This document shows, piece after piece, positions 50,925-59,894 of a stretch of DNA of 64,000 nt. Numbering within the stretch: position 1 is the stretch's first letter; each line of letters begins with the position of its first letter. Made by a program: the position numbers and the translations under genes. The DNA comes from Actinomycetota bacterium (GTDB lineage Bacteria > Actinomycetota > Actinomycetes > S36-B12 > CAIYMF01). Location: the NCBI GenBank assembly GCA_026393115.1, contig JAPLAU010000023.1, positions 46,206-110,205 on the forward strand, given 5' to 3'. A model generated the notes under the pieces. That model was not told the origin of the DNA and did no database searches. It worked only from the letters and a program-made list of their open reading frames with translations.

Positions 50925-52349
50925 ATGGCTGCGCTGCACGACCTCACGGCAGTGGAACAGGCTGATGCCATCCGGCGCCGAGAACTCTCGCCAGTTGAAC
51001 TCACCGAGCATTACCTCGCGCGGTCTGAGCGGCTCAGCGACACGGTCGGCGCCTTCATTACCCAGACGCCTGAGTTGGCACGTGAGCAGGCACGGGCAGC
51101 GGAGCAGGCCGTGCTCGACGCCCGCGATGTCAGCGAATTGCCGGCGCTTCACGGGGTAGTAGTCCCAGTGAAGGACCTCAATTTCGTGGCCGGTGTGCGC
51201 TGCACCCTCGGCTCCGTCAGTTACGACCTCGTCCCGTTCGGAGACGACAACGTGGTGATCCGACTCAAGCAGTCGAACGTGGTAATCACCGGCAAGACGA
51301 ACACCCCGGAATTTGGACTTCCCTGCTACACCGAAAATGCGGTGGCACCTCCCGCGCGTACGCCATGGGATCTCACCCGCTCAGCCGGTGGATCAAGCGG
51401 TGGGGCTGCGGCGGCTGTGGCTGCCGGACTCGCGCCCATCGCTCACGGTTCCGATGGCGGCGGTTCAATCCGCATTCCCGCGAGCGTGTGTGGCCTGGTG
51501 GGAATCAAGCCCTCTCGCGGGCGTATTAGCAACGGACCTTTGCGCGATCCTGTGGGCGATCTGGTCAATTCCGGACCGATCGCCCGAACGGTGCGTGACG
51601 CGGCCGCGCTCCTTGATGCGATGGCCGGATCGTTCGCTGGCGATCCCTACGCCGCAGCGCCGCTTCCGAACGGAGAGACGTTCCTCTCACACGCTGAACG
51701 TGAACCCGGCCGGCTACGCATTGGTCGATACATCACTCCACCGGTGACCGACGCGGTGATCGATCCCGACTGCATCGCGGCCTACGAGCACGCCACGGCA
51801 CTGCTTGAAGCACTTGGACATTACGTTGAGGATGTCGCACCGCCCTTCACGCCCGACGCCGTTGGAAGCTTCGAGTCCCTCTGGTCGACGCTGGCCTTGC
51901 TGACTCCGGTGGCTCCCGTCGACGAGCAACGTCTTCAACCGCTCACGCAGTGGCTGCGCTCGCGTGGTGCGGCGACCACCGGAATCGAAATCGCGACGGC
52001 TGTGTCCATGTTGAGGTTGATTAGTCGAGCAGCCATGGCAAGCACCTCGCACCTTGATGCGGTGCTCACTCCGACCCTCGCGCAACCGCCGGCACTGGTC
52101 GGAGGATTGCGCAATGACGATGATCCATTCGAAGACTTCGAAGCGCAGAAGAGGTTTACGCCCTTCACTGCTCCGTACAACGCGACAGGCCAACCGGCGA
52201 TGTCATTGCCGTTGCACTGGAGTGATTCCGGGCTGCCCATTGGGGTGCAACTGGTTGGTCGCAGTGGCGACGAAGCCACGCTAATCTCCCTTGCAGCGCA
52301 GATCGAACGGGCCGAACCGTGGGCCCACCGTACGCCAGAGTTGTGGTGA
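50925..52349 (+). CDS. Amidase (amidase-signature family), second copy
   Basis: A 474-residue serine amidase, distinct from the one at 6.5 kb. Residues Lys83, Ser157 (SAGGSSGG) and Ser181 (GSIRIP) form the Ser-cisSer-Lys triad. The start MAALHDLTAVEQADAIRRREL has the usual N-terminal helices. The aspartate-rich DEQRLQPLTQWLRSRG part near 340 is a lid. It is close to malQ, but the two have no functional link that can be shown. Substrate unknown. Confidence 0.92.
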   Translation: MAALHDLTAVEQADAIRRRELSPVELTEHYLARSERLSDTVGAFITQTPELAREQARAAEQAVLDARDVSELPALHGVVVPVKDLNFVAGVRCTLGSVSYDLVPFGDDNVVIRLKQSNVVITGKTNTPEFGLPCYTENAVAPPARTPWDLTRSAGGSSGGAAAAVAAGLAPIAHGSDGGGSIRIPASVCGLVGIKPSRGRISNGPLRDPVGDLVNSGPIARTVRDAAALLDAMAGSFAGDPYAAAPLPNGETFLSHAEREPGRLRIGRYITPPVTDAVIDPDCIAAYEHATALLEALGHYVEDVAPPFTPDAVGSFESLWSTLALLTPVAPVDEQRLQPLTQWLRSRGAATTGIEIATAVSMLRLISRAAMASTSHLDAVLTPTLAQPPALVGGLRNDDDPFEDFEAQKRFTPFTAPYNATGQPAMSLPLHWSDSGLPIGVQLVGRSGDEATLISLAAQIERAEPWAHRTPELW

Positions 52350-52356
52350 CTCGACG

Positions 52357-54495
52357 ATGAGTTTCATCGATGGCGAACTCGCCGAATTGGCTCGCGCGCA
52401 TGGCGTGGCAGTGTCGTACTACGACCAAGCAGGCACCTTTCGCGAAGTATCGGCGGAAACGGTGCTGGCGGTGCTGTCGGTACTCGGAGTTGATGCACTG
52501 TCGGAAGAAGGCCGAGCGCAGGCATGGGAACGCCATCGACTGCGCAACTGGCGGCGTACTCTCCCTCCAGTATTTGTCGTGCGGCAGGGAGAGCTAGGTC
52601 GACTCTGGGTGCATGTCCCGCACGGAGATTCAGTGGCCGTCGACGTTGAGACCGAGGAAGGATGGACCCGCGACCTTCCGCAACTCGCTCACGATGTGAC
52701 GCCGGTCGAGGTCGACGGCGTCCTCATCGGCGAGGCATGCTTTGAGCTCCCTTCAGACTTGCCGCTCGGCTACCACACGGTCCACGCCCGCGATGGAGCC
52801 GGAGGCTCGATTGCCTCGTGCCCTGTCGTTGTGACACCCGGTCGACTCGAATTGCCTGAGTTCTTGCGTGATGAGCCGACATGGGGGCTGATGGCGCAGA
52901 TCTATTCCGTGCGATCGCAGGTGTCGTGGGGGCTGGGTGACCTCGGGGATTTGTCAGCGGTGGGCGAGTGGGCCGCTCGCGAACACGGTGCCGATTTCTT
53001 GCTGGTCAATCCGCTGCATGCCTCATCTCCACTGATTCCGGTCGCACCATCGCCGTACCTTCCCGTGGCCCGTCGGTTCTTCGCCCCCTGGTACGTGCGC
53101 ATCGAAGACATTCCTGAGTTCGACGATCTGCCCATCGCCGATCAAGAGGCGATTGAACTGTTGGCGGCACCGCTGCGCGAGCTCAACTCATCGAATGCAC
53201 TCCTTGATCGCGACCGCGTGTGGAAGGCCAAACTCGCGGCACTCGAAACGATCCATGACGTTGAACTCGCACCAGCCCGCGCTGAGCAATTCGCCGAGTT
53301 CCGAGCGGCGCAAGGACACGGACTCCATGACTTCGCCGTGTGGTGTGCTCTGGTTGAAGATCTGGGTTTCGGTGATGGCGCGTGGCCAGAGGAATTACGG
53401 CATCCGCACTCAGCCGGCGTCATGGCGGCGGGGGAGCGACTGGCGCCACGTGTGCGATTCCACGAGTGGTTGCAGTGGCTTGCCGATCAGCAACTTGCCG
53501 AGGCGGCATCAGCGCTGTCAGCCGCAGGAATGCGCGTGGGTGTCGTGCATGACCTCGCGGTCGGTGTTCATCCCGAAGGTTCCGATGCGTGGGCTCTCCA
53601 GGATGTGTTGACCCGTGGAATCTCGGTGGGTGCTCCGCCTGACATGTACAACCAGGTGGGTCAGAATTGGTCGCAACCGCCATGGCATCCAGTGGCCCTT
53701 GCCGAGGAAGCGTTCATGCCCTTCCGCGACATGTTGCGCACGATTCTCAGGCACGCGGGCGGTTTGCGAGTAGACCATATGCTCGGACTCTTTCGGCTGT
53801 GGTGGATTCCAGATGGCATGCCTGCGAACGAAGGAACATTCGTCACCTACGACCATGAGGCGCTTGTCGGCATCCTGTGCCTAGAAGCTCAACGCGCCGG
53901 AGCAATCGTGATTGGCGAAGACCTCGGCACCGTCGAGTCGTGGGTTCAAGACTTCCTCCGCGACCGCGGAGTTCTCGGAACGTCGATCCTGTGGTTTGAG
54001 CGCCGTGAGGATCACAGCATCATTTCGCCGGAAGAGTGGCGCACCCTGTGCCTGTCGTCGGTGTCAGTGCACGACCTACCTCCGACCGCGGGCTACCTCG
54101 CGGGAGTGCATGTGGAGCTTCGCGATCGTCTGGGGCTACTCAGTCGTCCGGTTGAGGAGGAACGGGCTGCGCTTGAGGCTGATCTGAACGAGTACCGAGT
54201 GCTTCTCGTGCAGCGAGGTCTACTTGCACCTGAAAGTGACCGCGACATCGACGCGCTGATGGTGGCATTGCACGCCTACCTCGGCCAATCACCGTCGCGA
54301 CTTCAGGGCGTGGCGCTCGTCGATCTCGTGGGCGACGTCGTTCCGCAGAATCAACCGGGTACAGACCAAGAGCATCCCAACTGGCGTATCCCGGTGTGCG
54401 ATGGTGATGGCCGCGCGGTCGTGATCGAAGACCTCTCGGCTGACCCGCAATTGGCAGCGCGGGTTGCTCGACTCATCGACGCAGTGCGTCGGTAA
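52357..54495 (+). CDS. malQ: 4-alpha-glucanotransferase (amylomaltase, GH77)
   Basis: A 712-residue enzyme that transfers 1,4-glucan chains in maltodextrin metabolism. The N-terminal 140 residues are the extra beta domain seen in actinobacterial MalQ. Then come LMAQIYSVRSQVSWGLGDLGDL (about 178-199), RVDHMLGLFRLWWIP (nucleophile-region Asp), VIGEDLGTV (acid/base Glu) and SVHDLPPTAGY. ATG 52357 is used because it begins a fold-like helix, and sequence before it is in the amidase gene. The stop of the amidase is 7 nt upstream. Confidence 0.95.
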   Translation: MSFIDGELAELARAHGVAVSYYDQAGTFREVSAETVLAVLSVLGVDALSEEGRAQAWERHRLRNWRRTLPPVFVVRQGELGRLWVHVPHGDSVAVDVETEEGWTRDLPQLAHDVTPVEVDGVLIGEACFELPSDLPLGYHTVHARDGAGGSIASCPVVVTPGRLELPEFLRDEPTWGLMAQIYSVRSQVSWGLGDLGDLSAVGEWAAREHGADFLLVNPLHASSPLIPVAPSPYLPVARRFFAPWYVRIEDIPEFDDLPIADQEAIELLAAPLRELNSSNALLDRDRVWKAKLAALETIHDVELAPARAEQFAEFRAAQGHGLHDFAVWCALVEDLGFGDGAWPEELRHPHSAGVMAAGERLAPRVRFHEWLQWLADQQLAEAASALSAAGMRVGVVHDLAVGVHPEGSDAWALQDVLTRGISVGAPPDMYNQVGQNWSQPPWHPVALAEEAFMPFRDMLRTILRHAGGLRVDHMLGLFRLWWIPDGMPANEGTFVTYDHEALVGILCLEAQRAGAIVIGEDLGTVESWVQDFLRDRGVLGTSILWFERREDHSIISPEEWRTLCLSSVSVHDLPPTAGYLAGVHVELRDRLGLLSRPVEEERAALEADLNEYRVLLVQRGLLAPESDRDIDALMVALHAYLGQSPSRLQGVALVDLVGDVVPQNQPGTDQEHPNWRIPVCDGDGRAVVIEDLSADPQLAARVARLIDAVRR

Positions 54496-54498
54496 GGT
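54493..54498 (+). promoter_or_regulatory. -10 hexamer, leaderless promoter
   Basis: TAAGGT ends 6 nt before GTG 54505; it overlaps the malQ stop. Confidence 0.5.
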
Positions 54499-54504
54499 GT
54501 AGTC

Positions 54505-54771
54505 GTGACTGAAGCCAGTTCTATGAGTGGCGCAGAGTTTGCAGTGCGCTTCCTCCTCATTCCCGCCACAATCTTCGCGATTATCTGGTTCCTGTGGGCG
54601 CTGCCATCGTGGTTGCGCCGTAGTTCGTTCCGACCGGGCCAAGCGTGGACTTCCGAGCCGCTGTGGGTAGGCGCACCTGCCGAGAGCGGTGCCATCAATC
54701 GCGCCGCCCTTGAGTCGGCGACGCCGGGCGATGGCACCGACGATCGAGGAGGCGCAAGTGCTCGCTGGTGA
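54505..54771 (+). CDS. Small membrane protein upstream of DUF5130
   Basis: An 88-residue protein with one helix (RFLLIPATIFAIIWFLWALPSW, about 15-36), then a basic RRSSFRPGQ and an acidic/Gly-rich tail. It looks like the aminopeptidase-neighbourhood membrane protein that occurs beside DUF5130 in actinobacteria; this is from context and not from a named motif. It overlaps the DUF5130 gene by 41 nt. Function unknown. Confidence 0.6.
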   Translation: MTEASSMSGAEFAVRFLLIPATIFAIIWFLWALPSWLRRSSFRPGQAWTSEPLWVGAPAESGAINRAALESATPGDGTDDRGGASARW

Positions 54772-55150
54772 AGGATTGCGCACGATTGACGTGACGCGGA
54801 TTGAAGAAGCCGTGGCACGCGAGCATGAGCGCTGTGGGGTTGACTTCAGTGTCTACGTTGGTCCCCTCGCCGAGGGTCGTGAGTCGGCGCTGGCCCTGCA
54901 CTCTCAGTTTGGTGCCAACGCACCGCTCGCGGTGCTTGTTGCCGTCGACCCGGGCTCGCGTGCGACCGAGATTGTGACTGGCGCCAAGGCTCGGCGATGG
55001 GTTGACGATCGCGCCTGCGCTCTTGCGACCCTGTCGATGGTGTCGTCGCTGTCGGCGGGCGATCTCATTGGCGGAATTTGCCATGGGCTCACCACCTTGG
55101 GCGATCAAGCCCGCCACCCCGGAGCGCTACACACCGACCTGCCCGAATAG
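54731..55150 (+). CDS. DUF5130 family protein
   Basis: A 139-residue protein with the DUF5130 pattern: EEAVAREHERCGVDFSVYVGPLAEGRESALALHSQFGANAPLAVLVAVDPGSRATEIVTGAKARRWVDDRACALATLSMVSSLSAGDLIGGICHGLTTLGDQA. The fold resembles TPM/ YgcG-type domains. The family is a frequent neighbour of pepN in actinobacteria, as here. Activity unknown. ATG 54731 is chosen because the helix begins there. Confidence 0.85.
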   Translation: MAPTIEEAQVLAGEGLRTIDVTRIEEAVAREHERCGVDFSVYVGPLAEGRESALALHSQFGANAPLAVLVAVDPGSRATEIVTGAKARRWVDDRACALATLSMVSSLSAGDLIGGICHGLTTLGDQARHPGALHTDLPE

Positions 55151-55181
55151 CCCGGCGCTGCGCGGATACAAATTGCGAGGC

Positions 55182-57737
55182 TCAGCCTCGATCGGCATCG
55201 CGAGCTCGTAGAGAGCGCCGCACACCATCGGCTCCTTCTGCCACGAGTCGCCGCGCCCCGAACGCGAGGTCGGGGTTGGCGCGCAAGAACAACTCGGTCT
55301 GCTCGATCGTTCCTGGTTCGACGAGAAGTGCCGGGTACAGACCCATCACGATGGTCTGCGCGATTTCACTAGTACGGGTCGACCAGATGTCGCTGATCAC
55401 CGCGAAGTATCGATCAGTGAATGCTGCCTGCAGATCGCGTTGGTCGGCGTGGGCAAAGCCACCCACCGTTGCCTCCAGCAGTGCATTCGGTAGGCCGTCA
55501 GGGGTCATGATCGACGCCCACGCAACCTCTTTGGCTTCCGGTGTGGGAAGGGACGCGCGCGCGAAGGCCGCTTGACGTTGTCCGGTCGCCGTGCGGTCGC
55601 GCTCGGCCTCGGCGTCGATTGCTGCGTCGGCGCGAACCCCGAGAACAACGAGTCGGTGCACCATCGTCCACCGAAGGTCGGCATCGACGGTGAGCCCCTC
55701 TAGGGTCGTGGTGCCATCGAGCAAGCTGGCGATTCGATCAAGGTGGGCCGGTGACGAGGCCGAAGCAATCCAGCCGCGCACGAACGCAAGTTGGTGATCG
55801 GACGCCGGTGCCGCCGAATGCGCGAGTGCTTCCAGTGCATCGGCAAGTCGCCCGAGGTAAGCACCACGATTGTCGGGGCGTGCGTACATGTCGATGGCGG
55901 CCTTGACCTGGCGCAGTACCTGCTGCACGACACCGACATCACCTTCGTGCGGGAGTCCGGAGATGACGAGCGCAAGGAAGTCGCCGGTCGACATTTCGCC
56001 GTCGCGCGTCATATCCCACGCCGAACCCCAGATCAGTGCGCGCGGCAAACTGTCAGAGAGTTGTCCGAGGTGGTCTACGGCAGTGCGCAGCGAGCGCTCA
56101 TCGAGTCGTGTCTTCGCGAAGGTGAGGTCATCGTCATTGAGCAGCAGCAGGTCAGGCTGTGCGATTCCGACGAGTTCCTGAACGCGCGTGCGTGCTCCCT
56201 CGACATCGATCTCGACGCGATTGGTGCGAATGAGGCCCTTAGGGGTCAGCGAGTAGCAGCCGATTGCGATTCGATGTGAGCGCAGCACCGGCTCGAGGCC
56301 GGGGGGCTCGGAGGCTGCTTCTTGAATGACAGTCAGCGAGGTGATGTTGCCGTCAGAGTCGACTGCTATCTCCGGTCGAAGCAGGTTCACACCCGACGTC
56401 TGCAGCCATTCGCGAGTCCAGTTCGACAGGTCACGCCCGCTCGAACGCTCGAGTTCGCGCAGCAGGTCGGCCAGAGTGGTGTTTCCCCACGCGTGACCAA
56501 TGAAGTAGGTGTGGAGTCCGGCGAGGAACTCCTCTTCGCCGACCCATGCCACGAGTTGGCGCAGCGCCGCAGCGCCCTTGGCGTAAGTAATTCCGTCGAA
56601 GTTCACGGCGACCGCATCAAGATCGACCATGTCGGCGGCGATGGGGTGCGTGGTGGGCAATTGATCTTGGCGGTACGCCCACGCTTTGCGAAGGTTGAGG
56701 AAGGTCGTCCACGCATCGCGGTAGCGAGTGGCGTGAACGTTGGCCTGGTGTGACGCCCACTCGGCGAATGACTCGTTGAGCCACAGATCGTCCCACCACT
56801 GCATGGTGACCAGATCGCCAAACCACATGTGTGCGAGTTCGTGCAGAATCGTGTTGGCGCGCTGTTCATAGGCCGCGTCAGTTACGCGTGAACGAAAGAC
56901 GTAGTCCTCAAGAATCGTGACGGCCGCTGCATTTTCCATTGCACCCGCATTGAACTCGGGCACGAATACCTGGTCGTACTTACCGAACGGGTAGGCAACG
57001 CCGAAGGCCCGCTCAAAGTACTCAAATCCTTCGCGGGTGATCGTGAGTACATCGTCAGCGTCAAGATGCTCGGCCAACGACGATCGGCAGTGCACGCCGA
57101 GCGGGTAGGTGCCGTGAACGCCCGAGTACTCCGATGTGACCGAGTGGTAGGGGCCAGCGATGAGGGCGGTGATGTAGGTCGAGAGGCGCTCAGTGGGGGC
57201 AAACTCCCATCGAGCGACCCCATGGCCTGCAGATTCAGGTTCAGGAGTGGGCGCGTTGGAGATGAGAGTCCAGTGCTCGGGCGCCGTGACTGTCAACTGG
57301 AAGTGGCCCTTAATGTCAGGCTGATCGAAACAGGCGTACACACGACGAGCATCGGCTGGTTCGAATTGCGTGTACAGATACGTCTCGGAGTCGACCGGAT
57401 CGATGAATCGGTGAAGTCCTTCGCCGGTGTTCATGTAGTAGGCGTTGGCTTCAATGAGCAATTCGTTGTAGGGCTCGAGGGAGTCAAGCTGAAGGCGAGT
57501 TCCGTCGAAGGCCGTGGGGATGTCAAGATCGCGGCCATTGAGAACTGCTCGCGTGAGCCCTTCTGCTACAACGTCAACCCACGTTGACGCTCCCGACTCG
57601 TGACTCTCAAACGACAGGCGAGTTGTGCTCGGGTACGTCGAATCAGCGAGCGGGCCAGTGAGGTCGAGTGCGACCGAAATCGAGTTGACCGTGATGAGCC
57701 GCGACCGTCCTGCGCACTCGTCGCGGGTCAGGTTCAT
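55182..57737 (-). CDS. pepN: Aminopeptidase N (M1 family)
   Basis: An 851-residue zinc aminopeptidase. The exopeptidase motif GAMEN, the zinc site HELAH-x18-E (HELAHMWFGDLVTMQWWDDLWLNESFAEW) and the ERAP1-type C-terminal helical domain are complete. It removes N-terminal residues in the final steps of protein turnover. ATG 57737 (MNLTRDECAGRSRLITVNSIS) is chosen: GACAGGA lies just upstream and homologues begin with N-L-T-R-D-E. Convergent to DUF5130. Confidence 0.96.
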   Translation of the reverse strand: MNLTRDECAGRSRLITVNSISVALDLTGPLADSTYPSTTRLSFESHESGASTWVDVVAEGLTRAVLNGRDLDIPTAFDGTRLQLDSLEPYNELLIEANAYYMNTGEGLHRFIDPVDSETYLYTQFEPADARRVYACFDQPDIKGHFQLTVTAPEHWTLISNAPTPEPESAGHGVARWEFAPTERLSTYITALIAGPYHSVTSEYSGVHGTYPLGVHCRSSLAEHLDADDVLTITREGFEYFERAFGVAYPFGKYDQVFVPEFNAGAMENAAAVTILEDYVFRSRVTDAAYEQRANTILHELAHMWFGDLVTMQWWDDLWLNESFAEWASHQANVHATRYRDAWTTFLNLRKAWAYRQDQLPTTHPIAADMVDLDAVAVNFDGITYAKGAAALRQLVAWVGEEEFLAGLHTYFIGHAWGNTTLADLLRELERSSGRDLSNWTREWLQTSGVNLLRPEIAVDSDGNITSLTVIQEAASEPPGLEPVLRSHRIAIGCYSLTPKGLIRTNRVEIDVEGARTRVQELVGIAQPDLLLLNDDDLTFAKTRLDERSLRTAVDHLGQLSDSLPRALIWGSAWDMTRDGEMSTGDFLALVISGLPHEGDVGVVQQVLRQVKAAIDMYARPDNRGAYLGRLADALEALAHSAAPASDHQLAFVRGWIASASSPAHLDRIASLLDGTTTLEGLTVDADLRWTMVHRLVVLGVRADAAIDAEAERDRTATGQRQAAFARASLPTPEAKEVAWASIMTPDGLPNALLEATVGGFAHADQRDLQAAFTDRYFAVISDIWSTRTSEIAQTIVMGLYPALLVEPGTIEQTELFLRANPDLAFGARRLVAEGADGVRRSLRARDADRG

Positions 57738-57848
57738 TCCTGTCGGCACAGTAATCCGCCTTTCGGGCATCGTGAACCATCCGATCCTGTCATGTTGTCC
57801 CCGCGCCATGCGTCCTGACCCGAAAGGTCACTACTTCGCTACGCTCCG

Positions 57849-57854
57849 TAGGCT
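57849..57854 (+). promoter_or_regulatory. -10 hexamer, leaderless promoter of the DsbA-family gene
   Basis: TAGGCT ends 6 nt before ATG 57861. Confidence 0.55.
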
Positions 57855-57860
57855 GCGTCC

Positions 57861-58478
57861 ATGGCCGATTCACAGCGCACCGTCGTTGATATCTACGTCG
57901 ATCCGGGATGCCCGTACGCGTGGCAAACATCGCGCTGGTTGCGCGAAGTCGAGGCACTGCGCCCGGTCGACCTGCGGTGGCACGTCATGAGTTTGGCTGT
58001 GCTGAACGAGGACAAAGAGATGCCCGAGGAATGGCGTGACCTTTTTGCTCGTGCCTGGCGCCCAGTGCGAGTGTTGGTGGCGGCACAACAGCAACATGGC
58101 GACGACGTCCTGGCGCCGCTGTACGAAGCAATGGGCCGTCGCAATCATCCCGAAGGCCGAACAGCGGATACCGATGAGGTGATCGCCGAGTCGCTGGCCG
58201 AGGTCGGCTTGCCCGCCGAACTAGCCGAAGCAGGAGCCGACACGTCACTCGATGACGCCGTGCGCGCCGCACACGCTGAGGCGATGGCTGCCTATGGCGA
58301 AGAGATGGGTACCCCACTGATCGCAATTGATGGGGTCGGGTTCTTCGGGCCGATCATCTCCAAAGTTCCCCGTGGTGACCTCGCGGTGCAGGCATGGGAT
58401 GCCACACTCGCTCTCGTCAAGATCCCTGGCTTCTACGAGTTGAAGCGCAGGCGCACCGAAGATCTCGTTTTCGACTGA
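57861..58478 (+). CDS. Mycothiol-dependent nitroreductase (DsbA-like, Rv2466c type)
   Basis: A 205-residue DsbA-like oxidoreductase. The active-site motif is DPGCPYAW (Cys near residue 16), matching Rv2466c, which uses mycothiol and activates nitro-prodrugs. The middle is a helical insert (RNHPEGRTADTDEVIAESLAEVGLPAELAEAGADTSLDDAVRAAHAEAM), and IGVDGVGFFGP-like GTPLIAIDGVGFFGPIISKVPRG closes the thioredoxin fold (cis-Pro). Neighbours rpiB, nei and pepN are those of Rv2466c in M. tuberculosis. Confidence 0.93.
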   Translation: MADSQRTVVDIYVDPGCPYAWQTSRWLREVEALRPVDLRWHVMSLAVLNEDKEMPEEWRDLFARAWRPVRVLVAAQQQHGDDVLAPLYEAMGRRNHPEGRTADTDEVIAESLAEVGLPAELAEAGADTSLDDAVRAAHAEAMAAYGEEMGTPLIAIDGVGFFGPIISKVPRGDLAVQAWDATLALVKIPGFYELKRRRTEDLVFD

Positions 58479-58539
58479 TCAACGATCAATCCGGGCACCT
58501 GCCGCGTGTCGCTTCGCCTGACCTGACACACTGCTGCGC

Positions 58540-59007
58540 ATGCGCGTACATCTGGGAAGTGACCATGCCGGATTCGAGTTGAAGAACGCCCTCGCGGTGC
58601 ATCTTGCCGAACAGGGACATGAGGTGGTCGATCACGGTGCTCTCGTGTACGACGCCGACGACGACTATCCAGGCCCCTGTATCGCGGCTGCTGAAGCAGT
58701 GGTTGCCGATCCCGGAAGTGTGGGGTTCGTCATTGGTGGCTCAGGTAATGGCGAACAGATCGCCGCGAACTGTGTGAAGGGCGTGCGTGCAGCGCTCATC
58801 TGGAGTGAGGAAACGGCGCAACTAGCCCGCGAACACAATGACGCCAACGTGGCGGGCATCGGTGCTCGTATGCATGACGAGGCGACTGCCTTCAGGCTCG
58901 CTGACGTGTTCGTTGCCACCCCCTTCAGCCAAGGTGAACGGCATATCCGGCGCATCGGCAAGCTGGCCTCGTACGAAGCCACGGGCGTTATCCCCCCTCT
59001 CGTCTAA
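58540..59007 (+). CDS. rpiB: Ribose-5-phosphate isomerase B
   Basis: A 155-residue LacA/RpiB-type isomerase that interconverts ribose-5-phosphate and ribulose-5-phosphate, the acceptor of HxlA in this genome. Motifs are LGSDHAGFELKNALAVHLAEQGHEVVDHG (start) and GGSGNGEQIAANCVKGVRAAL (about 67-87), with the catalytic Asp/His region preserved. It lies one base before the nei gene. The operon also contains the nitroreductase upstream with 61 nt between. Confidence 0.96.
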   Translation: MRVHLGSDHAGFELKNALAVHLAEQGHEVVDHGALVYDADDDYPGPCIAAAEAVVADPGSVGFVIGGSGNGEQIAANCVKGVRAALIWSEETAQLAREHNDANVAGIGARMHDEATAFRLADVFVATPFSQGERHIRRIGKLASYEATGVIPPLV

Positions 59008-59008
59008 C

Positions 59009-59818
59009 GTGCCCGAGGGTCATGTCATCCATCGGCTCGCGGGCCAGTACGACGTCGCGTTCGCCGGTGCGGTCGTCTCGGTCACCAGTCCCCAAGGCCG
59101 ATTCGCTGACTCGGCGGCGCTGCTTAACGGGCGACACCTGGTCGATACCGACGCCTACGGCAAGCACCTGTTCCTGAACTTCGACGATGACCGTGCCGTG
59201 CACGTACACCTCGGCCTTTACGGCAAAGTCACCTTCGATCGATCGCCCGCCCCGGAACCGGTGGGTCTGGTGCGGATGCGTCTTGAGGGCAGTGGTCGCT
59301 ACGCGGATCTGCGGGGTCCGGCCGCCTGCGACGTGATGAGCCACGAGCAGGTAGCGGCGGTCGTTGATCGGCTTGGACCTGATCCGATTCGAACCGATGC
59401 CGATTCCGAACTCGCATGGGAGCGACTGCAGACAAGCCGCTCGAGCATCGGGTCGGTACTCATGGATCAGCGCACCTTTGCTGGGGTGGGAAACATTTAC
59501 CGGGCCGAGGTGCTGTTTCGGGCTCGAGTTAATCCGCATCGCGAGGCACGAGCCGTGCGTCGACGCACCTTTGATGCGATGTGGGACGACCTCGTCACCT
59601 TGATGCGGGTGGGGGTGCGTGATGGGCGGATCGACACGGTGTTGCCCGAACATGAACCGGAGGCCATGGGACGTGCGCCGCGCGATGATCGGCACGGGGG
59701 AGAGGTGTACGTCTACCGCCGTGAGGGACAACGCTGCTTCGTCTGCGGTTCGAAAGTGCGACTGGAAGACATGCAAGGCCGCACTCTGTATTGGTGTCCG
59801 CGTTGCCAACGGCGCTAG
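59009..59818 (+). CDS. nei: Fpg/Nei family DNA glycosylase
   Basis: A 269-residue base-excision glycosylase. Pro2-Glu3 (start V/M-PEGHVIHRLA) form the active site. The helix-two-turn-helix region (ARAVRRRTFDAMWDDLVTLMRVG) is near 175-195, and a C-terminal zinc finger CFVCGSKVRLEDMQGRTLYWCPRC supplies four Cys. The PEGH start fits Nei1-type enzymes, which remove oxidised pyrimidines. The GTG at 59009 is 1 nt after the rpiB TAA; start identity is fixed by Pro2. Confidence 0.95.
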   Translation: MPEGHVIHRLAGQYDVAFAGAVVSVTSPQGRFADSAALLNGRHLVDTDAYGKHLFLNFDDDRAVHVHLGLYGKVTFDRSPAPEPVGLVRMRLEGSGRYADLRGPAACDVMSHEQVAAVVDRLGPDPIRTDADSELAWERLQTSRSSIGSVLMDQRTFAGVGNIYRAEVLFRARVNPHREARAVRRRTFDAMWDDLVTLMRVGVRDGRIDTVLPEHEPEAMGRAPRDDRHGGEVYVYRREGQRCFVCGSKVRLEDMQGRTLYWCPRCQRR

Positions 59819-59894
59819 ATATTGCGCGCGTTGAGTAGGGGTTACCGGAATCCCATGGCACGATGGCGGGCATGTCGGTGCGTTGGGGTTCTGG

